NCBI GenBank assembly: GCA_903829015.1
Contig: CAIKOJ010000180.1
Span: 1-64,000, forward strand
DNA: 64,000 nucleotides
Origin: an uncultured Bacteroidota bacterium
GTDB lineage: Bacteria > Bacteroidota > Bacteroidia > Chitinophagales > Chitinophagaceae
Direction: 5' to 3'
The notes below the pieces were generated by a model. It did no database searches. It was not told the origin of the DNA and was given only the letters and a program-made list of their open reading frames with translations. This document shows, piece after piece, positions 31,864 through 40,167 of this stretch (positions are counted from its first letter, which is position 1; each line of letters begins with the position of its first letter). A program made the position numbers and the translations under genes.

Positions 31864-33918
31864 TTACTCCTGGTTACGCATTTTCACCATCGTCAGTATC
31901 GTTGCTATTGCTACAGTTTCACCTGTCTCGTCATATACGTCCACAAGCCATTTTACAATGCCCTTGGCAATGTCTTCTGGTGTGCGTTTTTCCTGGGCCA
32001 CTTTTTCTTTTACAGTAAGTTTCACACCAATGGTCATGCCTGGGTACACCGGTTTAGTAAACCTGCACTCGTCTATACCGTAGTTGAGCAGCACCGGTCC
32101 TTTCTTGGCGTCCACAAATAATCCCGCTGCTTTCGACAGGATAAAATATCCGTGCGCTACTCTCCTTTCAAAGATGGTTCCTTCCAGCGAAGTCGCATCC
32201 ATATGCGCATAGAAGTTATCGCCGCTCACGTTGGCAAAATTGGTTATGTCTGTTTCTGTTACAGTGTGCTTGGCGGTTACCAACGTTTCACTGATCTCCA
32301 GATCTTCAAAATATTTCTTGAACGGATGCACATCTGTTTCATGTTGCTTGCCGCCTTGCTGGTATACATTGGTGATCTTGCTGATAGTGGTCGGTGATCC
32401 CTGTATCGCTGTCCGCTGAAGATAGTGCAGTACGCCACGCTTACCGCCCATTTCTTCACCACCGCCGGCACGGCCTGGCCCTCCATGCACCAGCAACGGC
32501 ATCGGCGATCCGTGACCAGTGCTTTCCTTTGCACAATCACGGTTCAGCACCAGTATGCGGCCATGCATGCTTGCAGTACCCAGTACTATCTCCTTTGCTA
32601 TTTCATCGTTGTACGTCACCACCGAGCTAACCAGAGACCCCTTGCCCATTCTCGACAAAGTAATAGCATCGTCAACGTTGTTGTATGGTATGATGGTTGA
32701 TACCGGTCCGAATGCTTCAATATCATGGCAGTCAGTTTTATGGAACGGATCGGTATTAAGGAAGATAAGTGGTGGCAGAAACGCGCCTTTTTCTTTGTCT
32801 GCGCCCATCACTTCAAAATGCTCCATATCACCTATCACTATCTCCTGCGACCTCGCAAGCAGCTGCACTTTTTCACGCACTTCATTTCTTTGCGCTAAAC
32901 CTGCCAAAGGCCCCATACGCACTTCTTTGATCGATGGATCACCAATGGTAGTGCCCTTCAATCGCTTGCCTAGTGCTATTTGCACATCTTCCACTTTATC
33001 TGCAGGCACAATAATCCTGCGTATGGCCGTACATTTTTGTCCTGCTTTAGTGGTTACTTCTCTTACTACCTCTTTTATAAACAGGTCAAACTCCGGCATA
33101 TCGGTTGTTACATCTGGTGCCAGTATACAGCAGTTAAGCGAGTCGGCTTCCATATTGAAGGACACCGCTTCTGATAATATCCTTGGATGCGCCTTAAGCA
33201 TTCTACCTGTAGATGCCGAACCTGTAAACGTAACAACATCCTGCGTTTCAATACTGTCAAGGATTCCCCTCGCCGAACCACATATTAGTTGCAGCGATCC
33301 TTCCGGCAATATCCCTGACTTGATGATCTCTTCAAATACCGCTTCCGTGAGATAAGACGTCAGCGTAGCGGGTTTTACGATAGCCGGAACACCCGCCAGC
33401 AGATTTACCGCTATCTTTTCCAGCATTCCCCATACCGGGAAGTTGAACGCATTGATGTGTATAACCACACCTTCGCGTGGCACCATAATGTGCTGGCCAA
33501 TAAATGTATTGCCCTTCGATAATTTAGCAGTATCGCCGTCCACGTAAAAACGCTCGTCCGGAAACTGGCGCCTGAGGCTCGCATTGGCAAACAGATTACC
33601 AATCCCACCTTCAATATCCACCCACGAGTCAACTCTTGTAGCACCGGTATATGCACTGATTGTATAGAAATACTCTTTGCGCTCCATCAGGTACATGGCC
33701 AGCGCCTTCAGCATACGCCCACGCTCCTGAAACGTTAGTTTCCTCAATGCAGGGCCTCCCACTTTTCGCGCATATTGCATCATGCCCCCAAAGTCCAGTC
33801 CATCACTGCCTGCGGTATATATTGCCTCACCGGTTACGGCATTGTACAGTGTTTCATTGGTTTTGGTGCCTTTTACCCATTTGCCCTCAGCGTAGTTTTT
33901 CAGTTGTGTCAGCGACAT
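31864..33918 (-). CDS. paaZ: Bifunctional PaaZ: aldehyde dehydrogenase + oxepin-CoA hydrolase
   Basis: 684 residues, the full PaaZ length. The N-terminal ALDH domain (about 1-520) has the catalytic Cys in AGQKCTAIRR (about 295) and a Glu in FNMEADSLNCC (about 256). The C-terminal MaoC hotdog domain (about 540-680) has SGDNFYAHMD with the hydratase Asp/His (about 562-570) and ends TILTMVKMRNQE. It opens the oxepin-CoA ring and oxidises the semialdehyde in phenylacetate degradation. No other paa gene is in the window, so it stands apart from a paa operon here. It might serve another ring-cleavage route. Confidence 0.93.
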   Translation of the reverse strand: MSLTQLKNYAEGKWVKGTKTNETLYNAVTGEAIYTAGSDGLDFGGMMQYARKVGGPALRKLTFQERGRMLKALAMYLMERKEYFYTISAYTGATRVDSWVDIEGGIGNLFANASLRRQFPDERFYVDGDTAKLSKGNTFIGQHIMVPREGVVIHINAFNFPVWGMLEKIAVNLLAGVPAIVKPATLTSYLTEAVFEEIIKSGILPEGSLQLICGSARGILDSIETQDVVTFTGSASTGRMLKAHPRILSEAVSFNMEADSLNCCILAPDVTTDMPEFDLFIKEVVREVTTKAGQKCTAIRRIIVPADKVEDVQIALGKRLKGTTIGDPSIKEVRMGPLAGLAQRNEVREKVQLLARSQEIVIGDMEHFEVMGADKEKGAFLPPLIFLNTDPFHKTDCHDIEAFGPVSTIIPYNNVDDAITLSRMGKGSLVSSVVTYNDEIAKEIVLGTASMHGRILVLNRDCAKESTGHGSPMPLLVHGGPGRAGGGEEMGGKRGVLHYLQRTAIQGSPTTISKITNVYQQGGKQHETDVHPFKKYFEDLEISETLVTAKHTVTETDITNFANVSGDNFYAHMDATSLEGTIFERRVAHGYFILSKAAGLFVDAKKGPVLLNYGIDECRFTKPVYPGMTIGVKLTVKEKVAQEKRTPEDIAKGIVKWLVDVYDETGETVAIATILTMVKMRNQE

Positions 33919-34023
33919 AAAAAATGTTTTAATGTTATTTCCTTATCCCCCTATTAATGGTTTGCAACGAGGATGCAATTTAGATTTTTTGACTGGGTTA
34001 TAGAACTTTTATAGAATGGCAAA

Positions 34024-34052
34024 TTGTGTTTAATTTATTTCCCATATCTTTG
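34024..34052 (+). promoter_or_regulatory. Promoter of T9SS gene 34060
   Basis: TTG (34024-34026), an 18-nt spacer and TATCTTTG (34045-34052) match the Bacteroidota -33/-7 arrangement exactly. The ATG follows 7 nt later, so the leader is negligible. Confidence 0.6.
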
Positions 34053-34059
34053 AATACTA

Positions 34060-35037
34060 ATGTATTTTTTCAAAAAGCTGATCCTTATCGTAGTACTGGC
34101 TCTGGGTGTCTTTCCCGCGTCCGGTCAGAAAATTCATTTTGGCAACATCACCAACGTTTGGTCTAACCTCGATAGTACCCTTGGCTGTTGTGTACTGGCT
34201 CCACGCAACTACAAGCCTGCCTGGTACGATAGCGTGACTCTCGATTACAACGGGCATACCTGGCAATATCTCCACTGTACAATGCAGTCATTTCTGGTTC
34301 GCGAAGATGCTAACAAAGTCTATTTCACTGGCGCCCTGGATTCAGTTGAAAGGCTGGCGTACGATTTTAACATCGGTCTTGGCGATACCATGAGGCTCAT
34401 CTATCCTATGGATACCTTTATTTCATGGGTTACTAACGTCGATTCTACTCGCCTCCAGGGAATAACTTACAAGGTTTGGCATTTTAACGGCAACGCTTAT
34501 TCGGGCTATTTTCCCGATTCAGTCCGCCCGTTCCAGTACAATGTAATTGAAGGTATTGGTTGCACCAATGGGGTTTACTATCCGGCCAGCCCCTATTCGC
34601 TTACCGCATTTTCTCAGCATTTAATGTGTTTCAACAATAACTCCAACATCAATACAGCACTTTCTAATCCCGTAGTAGCTTACTCTTCGGGCTACACTTC
34701 GGTATACGACAATGATTCTAGTTGTATTGAATACTACACCGACCATACACACCATCTAATAGATCGTACAGGTGTAAATCAATTGACTGGCAATTCAAAC
34801 AGCGTAGTCGTTGCCCCCAATCCTGTTACCATAGCAAGCAATTTTATACTCCCTTACCGCATTAATTCCGGCTCTTTGACCATCACCAACATCGCCGGAC
34901 AAACCATAGAACACAGCATCTTTGAAGACAAAGACTTATTGCCTGTGCCACAAAAATTTACGACCAGTGGCATCTATTTCTACCACATAACAGATATCCA
35001 ATCCGGCAAAGTTTTCTCAGGAAAATTCCAATATTAA
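34060..35037 (+). CDS. T9SS-secreted protein of unknown function
   Basis: 325 residues. The signal peptide (KKLILIVVLALGVFPASG) is followed by a beta-rich body with aromatic-rich strands (YNGHTWQYLHC, KVWHFNGNAYSGYFPDSV). The last 75 residues are a T9SS type A sorting domain (VVVAPNPVTIASNFIL to GKVFSGKFQY). Body family not recognised. Its TAA overlaps the stop codon of truA on the opposite strand (35034-35037). Confidence 0.8.
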   Translation: MYFFKKLILIVVLALGVFPASGQKIHFGNITNVWSNLDSTLGCCVLAPRNYKPAWYDSVTLDYNGHTWQYLHCTMQSFLVREDANKVYFTGALDSVERLAYDFNIGLGDTMRLIYPMDTFISWVTNVDSTRLQGITYKVWHFNGNAYSGYFPDSVRPFQYNVIEGIGCTNGVYYPASPYSLTAFSQHLMCFNNNSNINTALSNPVVAYSSGYTSVYDNDSSCIEYYTDHTHHLIDRTGVNQLTGNSNSVVVAPNPVTIASNFILPYRINSGSLTITNIAGQTIEHSIFEDKDLLPVPQKFTTSGIYFYHITDIQSGKVFSGKFQY

Positions 35038-35783
35038 ACCTCCACAAGCACACCATCTTTGTAACTGATCTGCTCAAGGTACAGCCCAAACCCTGCCACA
35101 TCAAAAAAAGCCTTAGTGCAATCCTTGGCCTCAATGATCTGCCTGAAATCCGCCACAGTGCCCCTTCCTCTGGCTATATACAGTTGTGTACCCACCAGCC
35201 CCCGCACCATACCCCGCAAAAAACGGTTACCCTCTACCACATAATGCAGTTCATCTCCCACCACTTCCCAGTACGACTTTTCAATACTACAGACAAACGT
35301 TTTCGACTGTGAGTTACGCTTCGAGAAAGATTCAAAATGCGTGTACTCTTTAATGATATCCGCTGTCTGATTCAGCAACCCCATATCCAGCTTGAACGGG
35401 AAGAATAAACCCCTTTCCAGCTTAAACGGATCCTTTTTATGATAAATACGGTAACGGTACCTTCTCGAGGTTGCATCAAATCGTACATTAAAATCATCGC
35501 TAGCTTTATACACTTTCTTCACAGCGAGTTCACCGGGCAGTATGGCATTGCATCTATAAGCCAGGTCAAAATCAAATGCAACTTCTACATCAAAGTGGTA
35601 AAAGTTACACAGTGCATGAACCCCCTCATCAGTGCGGCTAGCACCGTAGGTAACAACAGGCTTCCGGAAAATCGTACTCAAAGTATTGTTCAGCGCAAGC
35701 TGCACCGTTGGCTGCTCACCCTGTATCTGAGAGCCGTTAAACTTTGTTCCATAATACATTACTTCCAGTACATATCGGGGCAT
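35034..35783 (-). CDS. truA: tRNA pseudouridine synthase A
   Basis: 249 residues from ATG 35783; the TTG at 35789 lies in the -7 box. The catalytic Asp sits in SRTDEGVHAL (about 51-60), where most TruA have GRTDAGVHA. Other blocks are YYGTKFNGSQIQ, RYRYRIYH and GNRFLRGMVRGLVGTQL. It modifies U38-40 in the tRNA anticodon arm. It is convergent with the T9SS gene, sharing 4 bp. Confidence 0.93.
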   Translation of the reverse strand: MPRYVLEVMYYGTKFNGSQIQGEQPTVQLALNNTLSTIFRKPVVTYGASRTDEGVHALCNFYHFDVEVAFDFDLAYRCNAILPGELAVKKVYKASDDFNVRFDATSRRYRYRIYHKKDPFKLERGLFFPFKLDMGLLNQTADIIKEYTHFESFSKRNSQSKTFVCSIEKSYWEVVGDELHYVVEGNRFLRGMVRGLVGTQLYIARGRGTVADFRQIIEAKDCTKAFFDVAGFGLYLEQISYKDGVLVEV

Positions 35784-35786
35784 ACA

Positions 35787-35794
35787 CAAAAGTA
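35787..35794 (-). promoter_or_regulatory. -7 promoter box of truA
   Basis: Minus-strand TACTTTTG matches TAnnTTTG and ends 3 nt before ATG 35783. The expected transcription start falls on or beside the A of the ATG, so the transcript is probably leaderless. Confidence 0.55.
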
Positions 35795-35821
35795 CGTTTC
35801 AATCGTTTAATCCACTATTTA

Positions 35822-36325
35822 TTAGCCATTCGTCTTACGAGGTATTTCCATCACCTCACATTGCTTCATATCCTTCCCGTCTATCACAAACCTGATCAAC
35901 GTCTTTACCTTGTGCCAGCCGCTGTTACCTGCCGCTCCGGGGTTCATGTGCAGGCATTTAATTTTCTCGTCGTACATCACCTTCAGTATGTGCGAGTGAC
36001 CGCATATAAATAACTGCGGCGGATGCGACAGCAATTCTGTTTTTATCTGCGGTGCATACCTGCCCGGATACCCACCGATATGCGTCATCAGCACCTCCAC
36101 TTCTTCACACTTCCACCTCATTGTTTCCGGGTACTCCGCTCGTATATCCGCACCATCTATGTTGCCATACACACCCTTCAGCGGTTTAAACGCTTTTAGT
36201 TTGTCCGCAACCTCCTTAGTCCCGAAATCTCCCGCATGCCATATTTCATCACATTGCTCAAAATACTGAAACACTGCGTCATCCAGGTAACTGTGCGTAT
36301 CAGATATCAGGCCTATACGGGTCAT
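35822..36325 (-). CDS. YfcE/MJ0936-type metallophosphoesterase
   Basis: 167-residue calcineurin-like phosphoesterase with the five metal-ligand blocks in order: GLISDTHSYLDD, IWHAGDFG, VYGNIDG, LMTHIGGYPG and CGHSHI, then LHMNPGAAGN. Small cytosolic phosphodiesterase; substrate unknown. It follows the two-helix/YcxB-like gene after only 4 bp on the same strand, so the two form one transcript. Confidence 0.92.
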   Translation of the reverse strand: MTRIGLISDTHSYLDDAVFQYFEQCDEIWHAGDFGTKEVADKLKAFKPLKGVYGNIDGADIRAEYPETMRWKCEEVEVLMTHIGGYPGRYAPQIKTELLSHPPQLFICGHSHILKVMYDEKIKCLHMNPGAAGNSGWHKVKTLIRFVIDGKDMKQCEVMEIPRKTNG

Positions 36326-36329
36326 AGGG

Positions 36330-37061
36330 TTACTTTATGTAGTTAGTGAGTACAAGTATGGTTTTTGCAGCCACACCAATAAAAGGGATAAGTATCCACC
36401 AGAGTTTGCGCTGAGTGCCCGGTGCCATCTGCCGGTTGTTTCTCAGCGCAATGATCGACCACAACACCGCCCCCATCAACACCGGACCAGTAATGCCAAT
36501 AATCACTTTATCGTTGGTATTCAAAAAGACAAGGAAAATCACCGTTGTTATAATGATCAGGTACTTGCCGTACGTCGTCAGAAAAGTTTTTTGCACTTCC
36601 AGTACCGGCGATATTTCATTGAGCCTTTTTATCAGTTGCTCCTTATTTTCTACTTGTGCTGGCACGGTAATAATTGCATTATTCGCACCACCATGAATAA
36701 GAATACTCCCGTCCGCATTTTTCACTATCCTCGTTACTTCCAGCCACGTAAAATCTATAGCTTCTCTCAGCAATGGAGTGCAACTAATGCTGTTGTCATC
36801 CACAGTCAGCACGAAATTATCGTATAGATGCCTTTTCTTCTTAAAAATCCGGAAAAGACTTACCGGTGTAAACACTGCCATCAGTCCTATTACAATTAGC
36901 AGTTGCTGTTCATCTATCGGATTGGCAGTTTCTCCCGCAAAATAATGTGGCACCACAAACGCCAGTACCATGATGATGAACATCGGAATCGTACCCAGCA
37001 GCAACCGTTTTCTGGCAACGATAAAAGCCTCCGGTTTCAATCTGTATTGTACACTCGCCAT
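36330..37061 (-). CDS. Membrane protein, YcxB-like
   Basis: 243 residues. Two hydrophobic segments lie near the N-terminus (about 20-42 and 52-68) and two to three near the C-terminus (about 167-240). A soluble beta domain between them (YDNFVLTVDDNSISC, FTWLEVTRIVKNADGSILI) has the PH-like layout of YcxB proteins. First gene of a two-gene transcript with the phosphoesterase. Cytoplasmic-membrane location; function unknown. Confidence 0.6.
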   Translation of the reverse strand: MASVQYRLKPEAFIVARKRLLLGTIPMFIIMVLAFVVPHYFAGETANPIDEQQLLIVIGLMAVFTPVSLFRIFKKKRHLYDNFVLTVDDNSISCTPLLREAIDFTWLEVTRIVKNADGSILIHGGANNAIITVPAQVENKEQLIKRLNEISPVLEVQKTFLTTYGKYLIIITTVIFLVFLNTNDKVIIGITGPVLMGAVLWSIIALRNNRQMAPGTQRKLWWILIPFIGVAAKTILVLTNYIK

Positions 37062-37080
37062 TCACAAATAAGTATTACTT

Positions 37081-37213
37081 CAAACTTCCAATTGCCGCAT
37101 GTTCAAACTTCCAATTGCCGCATGTTCAAATTATCAAATTGCCAAATTGCCAAATTGCCAAATTGTCAAATTGTCGAATTGCCCCATTGCCCCATTGCCA
37201 AATTGTCAAATTG
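37081..37213. repeat. 23-bp duplication and octamer tandem array
   Basis: A 23-bp unit is exactly duplicated (37081-37103 and 37104-37126). It is followed by an octamer array of CCAAATTG, GTCAAATT and CCCCATTG forms to about 37213. The stop codon of the minus-strand dus gene (37208-37206) lies inside the array, as the wbqC stop does in the array at 21706-21825. Confidence 0.85.
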
Positions 37214-38198
37214 CCTCCACACCCGCATAATGCGCCTCAATTTCCTGCAGTATCTCTTCTATAGCAGCAACGCCATCCGTTACAACTAGCCGGTTCCTGA
37301 ACTCCTTCACATGCGATAGCCCTTTTAGGTAGCTGGCATAGTGCCTGCGCATCTCCAGTATGCCCGCCTTCTCGCCCTTCCAGCTCACAGATCCATGCAG
37401 ATGTTTGCGGCATGCCTGTAGTCGTTCTGCGAGGGTAGGGGAGTCCATGATCTCGCCCGTTGCAAAGAAATGTTTGATCTCTCTGAATATCCATGGATAA
37501 CCTATTGCTGCCCTGCCTATCATGATCCCGTCCACACCATATCTGTTTTTATATTCCAGTGCTTTTTGCGGAGTATCAATATCTCCGTTGCCAAAAATGG
37601 GTATGTGTATTCTGGGGTTGTTCTTGATTTTCCCAATCAAAGTCCAGTCTGCGTCTCCTTTATATAACTGGGTCCGTGTCCTACCGTGTATGGTTAGGGC
37701 TTTTACACCAATGTCCTGCAGCCGCTCGGCCACCTCTTCAATGTTCTTTGTGTTGTTGTCCCAGCCCAGCCTTGTCTTTATGGTCACTGGTAGACTGGTC
37801 GACCTGATACAAGCCTGAGTAAGCCGTATCATCAGCGGTATGTCTTTCAGCACGGCAGCACCCGCCCCCTTGCACACCACCTTTTTTACAGGGCAACCAA
37901 AGTTAATATCCAGCAAGTCCGGATTGGTAGCATCAACGATTTTTGCCGATAATGCCATGGCATCCTCATCGCCGCCGAATATCTGTATTCCGATAGGCTT
38001 TTCATAATCGAAAATATCCAGCTTTTGCCTGCTCTTCATCGCATCCCTTATCAGCCCCTCGCTCGATATGAACTCAGTATACATCAGGTCGGCACCGTTT
38101 TCCTTGCATACAGCCCTGAACGGAGGATCACTAACATCCTCCATCGGTGCCAGCAGCAGCGGAAAATCTCCCAGATCTATATCTCCTATTTTCGCCAT
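37206..38198 (-). CDS. dusB: tRNA-dihydrouridine synthase, DusB-like
   Basis: 330 residues from ATG 38198. TIM-barrel Dus enzyme with LLAPMEDVSDPPFR, NFGCPVKKVVCKGAGAA with the catalytic Cys (about 98), TIKTRLGWD, LTIHGRTRTQ, and the FMN-phosphate blocks IFGNGDIDT and GIMIGRAAIGYPWIFRE. It reduces uridine in tRNA. The last codon and stop codon lie in an octamer repeat. Its -7 box at 38215-38208 gives an almost leaderless transcript. Confidence 0.92.
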   Translation of the reverse strand: MAKIGDIDLGDFPLLLAPMEDVSDPPFRAVCKENGADLMYTEFISSEGLIRDAMKSRQKLDIFDYEKPIGIQIFGGDEDAMALSAKIVDATNPDLLDINFGCPVKKVVCKGAGAAVLKDIPLMIRLTQACIRSTSLPVTIKTRLGWDNNTKNIEEVAERLQDIGVKALTIHGRTRTQLYKGDADWTLIGKIKNNPRIHIPIFGNGDIDTPQKALEYKNRYGVDGIMIGRAAIGYPWIFREIKHFFATGEIMDSPTLAERLQACRKHLHGSVSWKGEKAGILEMRRHYASYLKGLSHVKEFRNRLVVTDGVAAIEEILQEIEAHYAGVEAI

Positions 38199-38207
38199 TT
38201 GAAGCTG

Positions 38208-38215
38208 CAAAGGTA
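38208..38215 (-). promoter_or_regulatory. -7 promoter box of dus gene
   Basis: Minus-strand TACCTTTG matches TAnnTTTG, 9 nt before ATG 38198. It supports that start over the codon at 38210. Confidence 0.55.
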
Positions 38216-38291
38216 AGGCTTATACCAATTGGACATAAAAATCAGCCTTCACCTAATTATGAACATCTCATTAATTGCATGACACCTATAG

Positions 38292-38349
38292 GGGTCCAAG
38301 CTTTGTAGACTTCTTATTGTTTACAGCTCGCACCGCATCGGGGTGTAAC
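38292..38349 (+). repeat. Dispersed hairpin element, copy 2
   Basis: GGTCCAAGCTTTGTAG, a 21-nt spacer, then GCACCGCATCGGGGTGTAAC, matching the element at 210-267 in order and spacing. Here the hairpin is imperfect. It lies in the 446-bp gap between the divergent dus and HTH genes. Confidence 0.5.
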
Positions 38350-38382
38350 TTTTTGTTCAACAGCCCAAAGCTCTCCTCTAAA

Positions 38383-38444
38383 CCCTAACCCTCCCCAATC
38401 CCAATTCCCAACCCCCAATTCCCAATCCCCAACCCCCAATTCCC
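38383..38444. repeat. Ten-run C/G array, strong G-quadruplex pattern
   Basis: Ten runs of 3-5 C on the plus strand (G on the minus strand) are spaced by 1-4 nt of A/T (AATT, AA, AAT, T, TAA). The array is built from CCCAATT and CCCAA units. On the minus strand this satisfies the G3+N1-7 quadruplex rule several times over. The remaining 200 bp before the HTH gene hold T- and C-rich text with no recognised signal. Confidence 0.6.
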
Positions 38445-38644
38445 AATAAACTTATCCACAATTTTTCATCCCGCCGAAACCCTTACTCCTCCTGCATTAC
38501 AGTCCCTTTTTTGCAAAAAAATGTTGGTAAGTGCGATTTTTTCTTAATATTTTCTCCCCTAGTTTTACTGCCCGATTTTTTTTAACTGCCCCCAATTCGC
38601 CGGAAAGCAACACTGTAGCGGATTTGGGGTTTAAATTGTAAGCT

Positions 38645-39442
38645 ATGAAACTAGATCAAATGCAGCAGGCACAGCGCCTGTTCTTCCAGACAGATCTCAC
38701 CAAAACAGAGATCGCACAAACTATTGGCGTTAGCCGCAGCACCCTCCACTACTGGGTGCAGCAGCAAAACTGGGAAAAACTGAAAAGGAGTGCAGAGTGC
38801 ATCCCCGTTTTCCTTGCCGAGAATTGTTACCAGATACTGGGCAACTACACAAACTACTTACTGTCCGAGGAGCGTTGGGATACTCCACCTTCGCCACAGG
38901 AGGTTAATTCCATGTACAAGCTCACGCTCATCATCAACAAACTAAAAAAACGCAGCACCCTCAACGAAAGCATGGAGAGTTTTGCCTTGCTTACAGACAG
39001 TATTTATGACAGTGATCCTGAGCTCGCCGCAAAAGTGCAGCCATACGTAGATAATTTCATTACTGCCCGTGCCGCACAAAACCCTTATCAATACCGTCCT
39101 TCCAAAATAAACGAGCACGGCTTTATACCCGCCACCGACCCGGATATTGCAGAAAAGGAAGCACACCTCGATGCCGCCGATCGGCTTGCTTGGGCGAAAG
39201 AGCAAAAGGCGAAATCTCAGACTCCGCCACCAACTGAAAATGTATCTGCAACTCCTGTAGCTACAGCCGGCCAGTCCGCAGCACCTTCCCGGACATCGAT
39301 GCACACACCACCGGCATATGCCGTTAGTCAGCCCGTAATTCCTGTTGGTACTCCCAAAGTAGATATCCGCAAACAGTTACGAGGCACAGCAACTTCCGGC
39401 CCCACCAAAAACCTCAGAAAAACACACCCGGTTGCGGCATGA
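38645..39442 (+). CDS. HTH protein resembling phage terminase small subunit
   Basis: 265 residues. The N-terminal helix-turn-helix (about 5-40) reads AQRLFFQTDLTKTEIAQTIG then SRSTLHYWVQQQNWEK, the form found in terminase small subunits and transposase-like HTH proteins. A helical middle (about 45-150) follows. After residue about 175 the tail is Ala/Pro/Thr/Ser-rich with a basic end (IRKQLRG, KNLRKTHPVAA). No large terminase, portal or capsid gene is nearby, so it is a stray or domesticated phage-type DNA-binding protein. It is separated from 39627 by a bidirectional terminator. Confidence 0.6.
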   Translation: MKLDQMQQAQRLFFQTDLTKTEIAQTIGVSRSTLHYWVQQQNWEKLKRSAECIPVFLAENCYQILGNYTNYLLSEERWDTPPSPQEVNSMYKLTLIINKLKKRSTLNESMESFALLTDSIYDSDPELAAKVQPYVDNFITARAAQNPYQYRPSKINEHGFIPATDPDIAEKEAHLDAADRLAWAKEQKAKSQTPPPTENVSATPVATAGQSAAPSRTSMHTPPAYAVSQPVIPVGTPKVDIRKQLRGTATSGPTKNLRKTHPVAA

Positions 39443-39575
39443 TAGGAAATCTGACAACTACTCATACAAATTGCCTCGGTGTATTGTTTTGAACAAATAA
39501 ATTGCTGATAATCAATGTAAAGGTGTGCAACAATTATTTTTGGGAAGTATGAAACAGCTTCCTTCGGAAATTAAA

Positions 39576-39609
39576 AAAAGCCGCACTTAATTGAGTAAGT
39601 ACGGCTTTT
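39576..39609. terminator. Bidirectional terminator
   Basis: A 14-position stem with 13 pairs runs from AAAAGCCG (39576-39583) to its complement ending at 39609, with the loop ATTGAG. Flanking A and T runs serve both the HTH gene (plus) and the 110-residue gene (minus) that converge here. Confidence 0.8.
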
Positions 39610-39626
39610 ACGGAACGAGAATTTAA

Positions 39627-39959
39627 TTAGTGACCATATACCAACACGTCAACATTGGCATTGCCCACACCAGCATTAGCCTGTGCGCTTATTGTGAGTT
39701 TTGTTCCAGGTACATCATATACTCGTGTTGTCTGAGCATGTGGTGCCAGTACAATTGTGTCCAGGAATGCTACCAGTTCGGCGCCTTCTGTTATGGTAAG
39801 CATAATGGTAACACCTACACCTGACCCTGTGCGTTCATCGCATACCACTCGGATCTGTCCGCTGTTGGTTACGTCAGCTGTGCCAAGTGTTTTCAGAGTG
39901 CCTGCAGGAATTGGTACTGATCCTTGTGTAGTGCGGAATAATAATGTTGTTGCGCTCAT
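39627..39959 (-). CDS. Small beta-rich protein, unknown
   Basis: 110 residues, no signal peptide and no cysteine-rich motif. It is almost entirely beta-strand forming (IPAGTLKTLGTADVTNSGQI, LTITEGAELVAFLDTIVLAP, LTISAQANAGVGNANVDVLVYG). The pattern suggests a compact beta-sandwich or structural head/tail-type protein. It lies next to the terminase-like HTH gene, so a phage-derived origin is conceivable, but no homolog is recognised. No terminator other than the shared one is present. Confidence 0.55.
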   Translation of the reverse strand: MSATTLLFRTTQGSVPIPAGTLKTLGTADVTNSGQIRVVCDERTGSGVGVTIMLTITEGAELVAFLDTIVLAPHAQTTRVYDVPGTKLTISAQANAGVGNANVDVLVYGH

Positions 39960-40167
39960 GTTGTTTGAGTTTAATTTTTTTTGCCTACTCTAAACCCTTT
40001 TCGGCTACCGGGTGCATACTCTTTTTAGGATTTTCTGCTAGCTCCTATACTTTCCGGAAGTATGATTTGTTTGAGTGATGCAAACGTACTATTGGCCTGT
40101 GCCCCTTGCAATAACCATTTATGGGTATGCGCATATCGGCTTTTTTTCGATTAAACACTTTTTGTTG

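Noticed and set aside
32277-33355. Long plus-strand ORFs inside paaZ
   Set aside because: They are antisense shadows of the PaaZ frame, with no start or domain of their own.
38341-38460. Telomere or plasmid end at the CCCTAA text
   Set aside because: Ordinary genes continue on both sides and only one CCCTAACCCT occurs.
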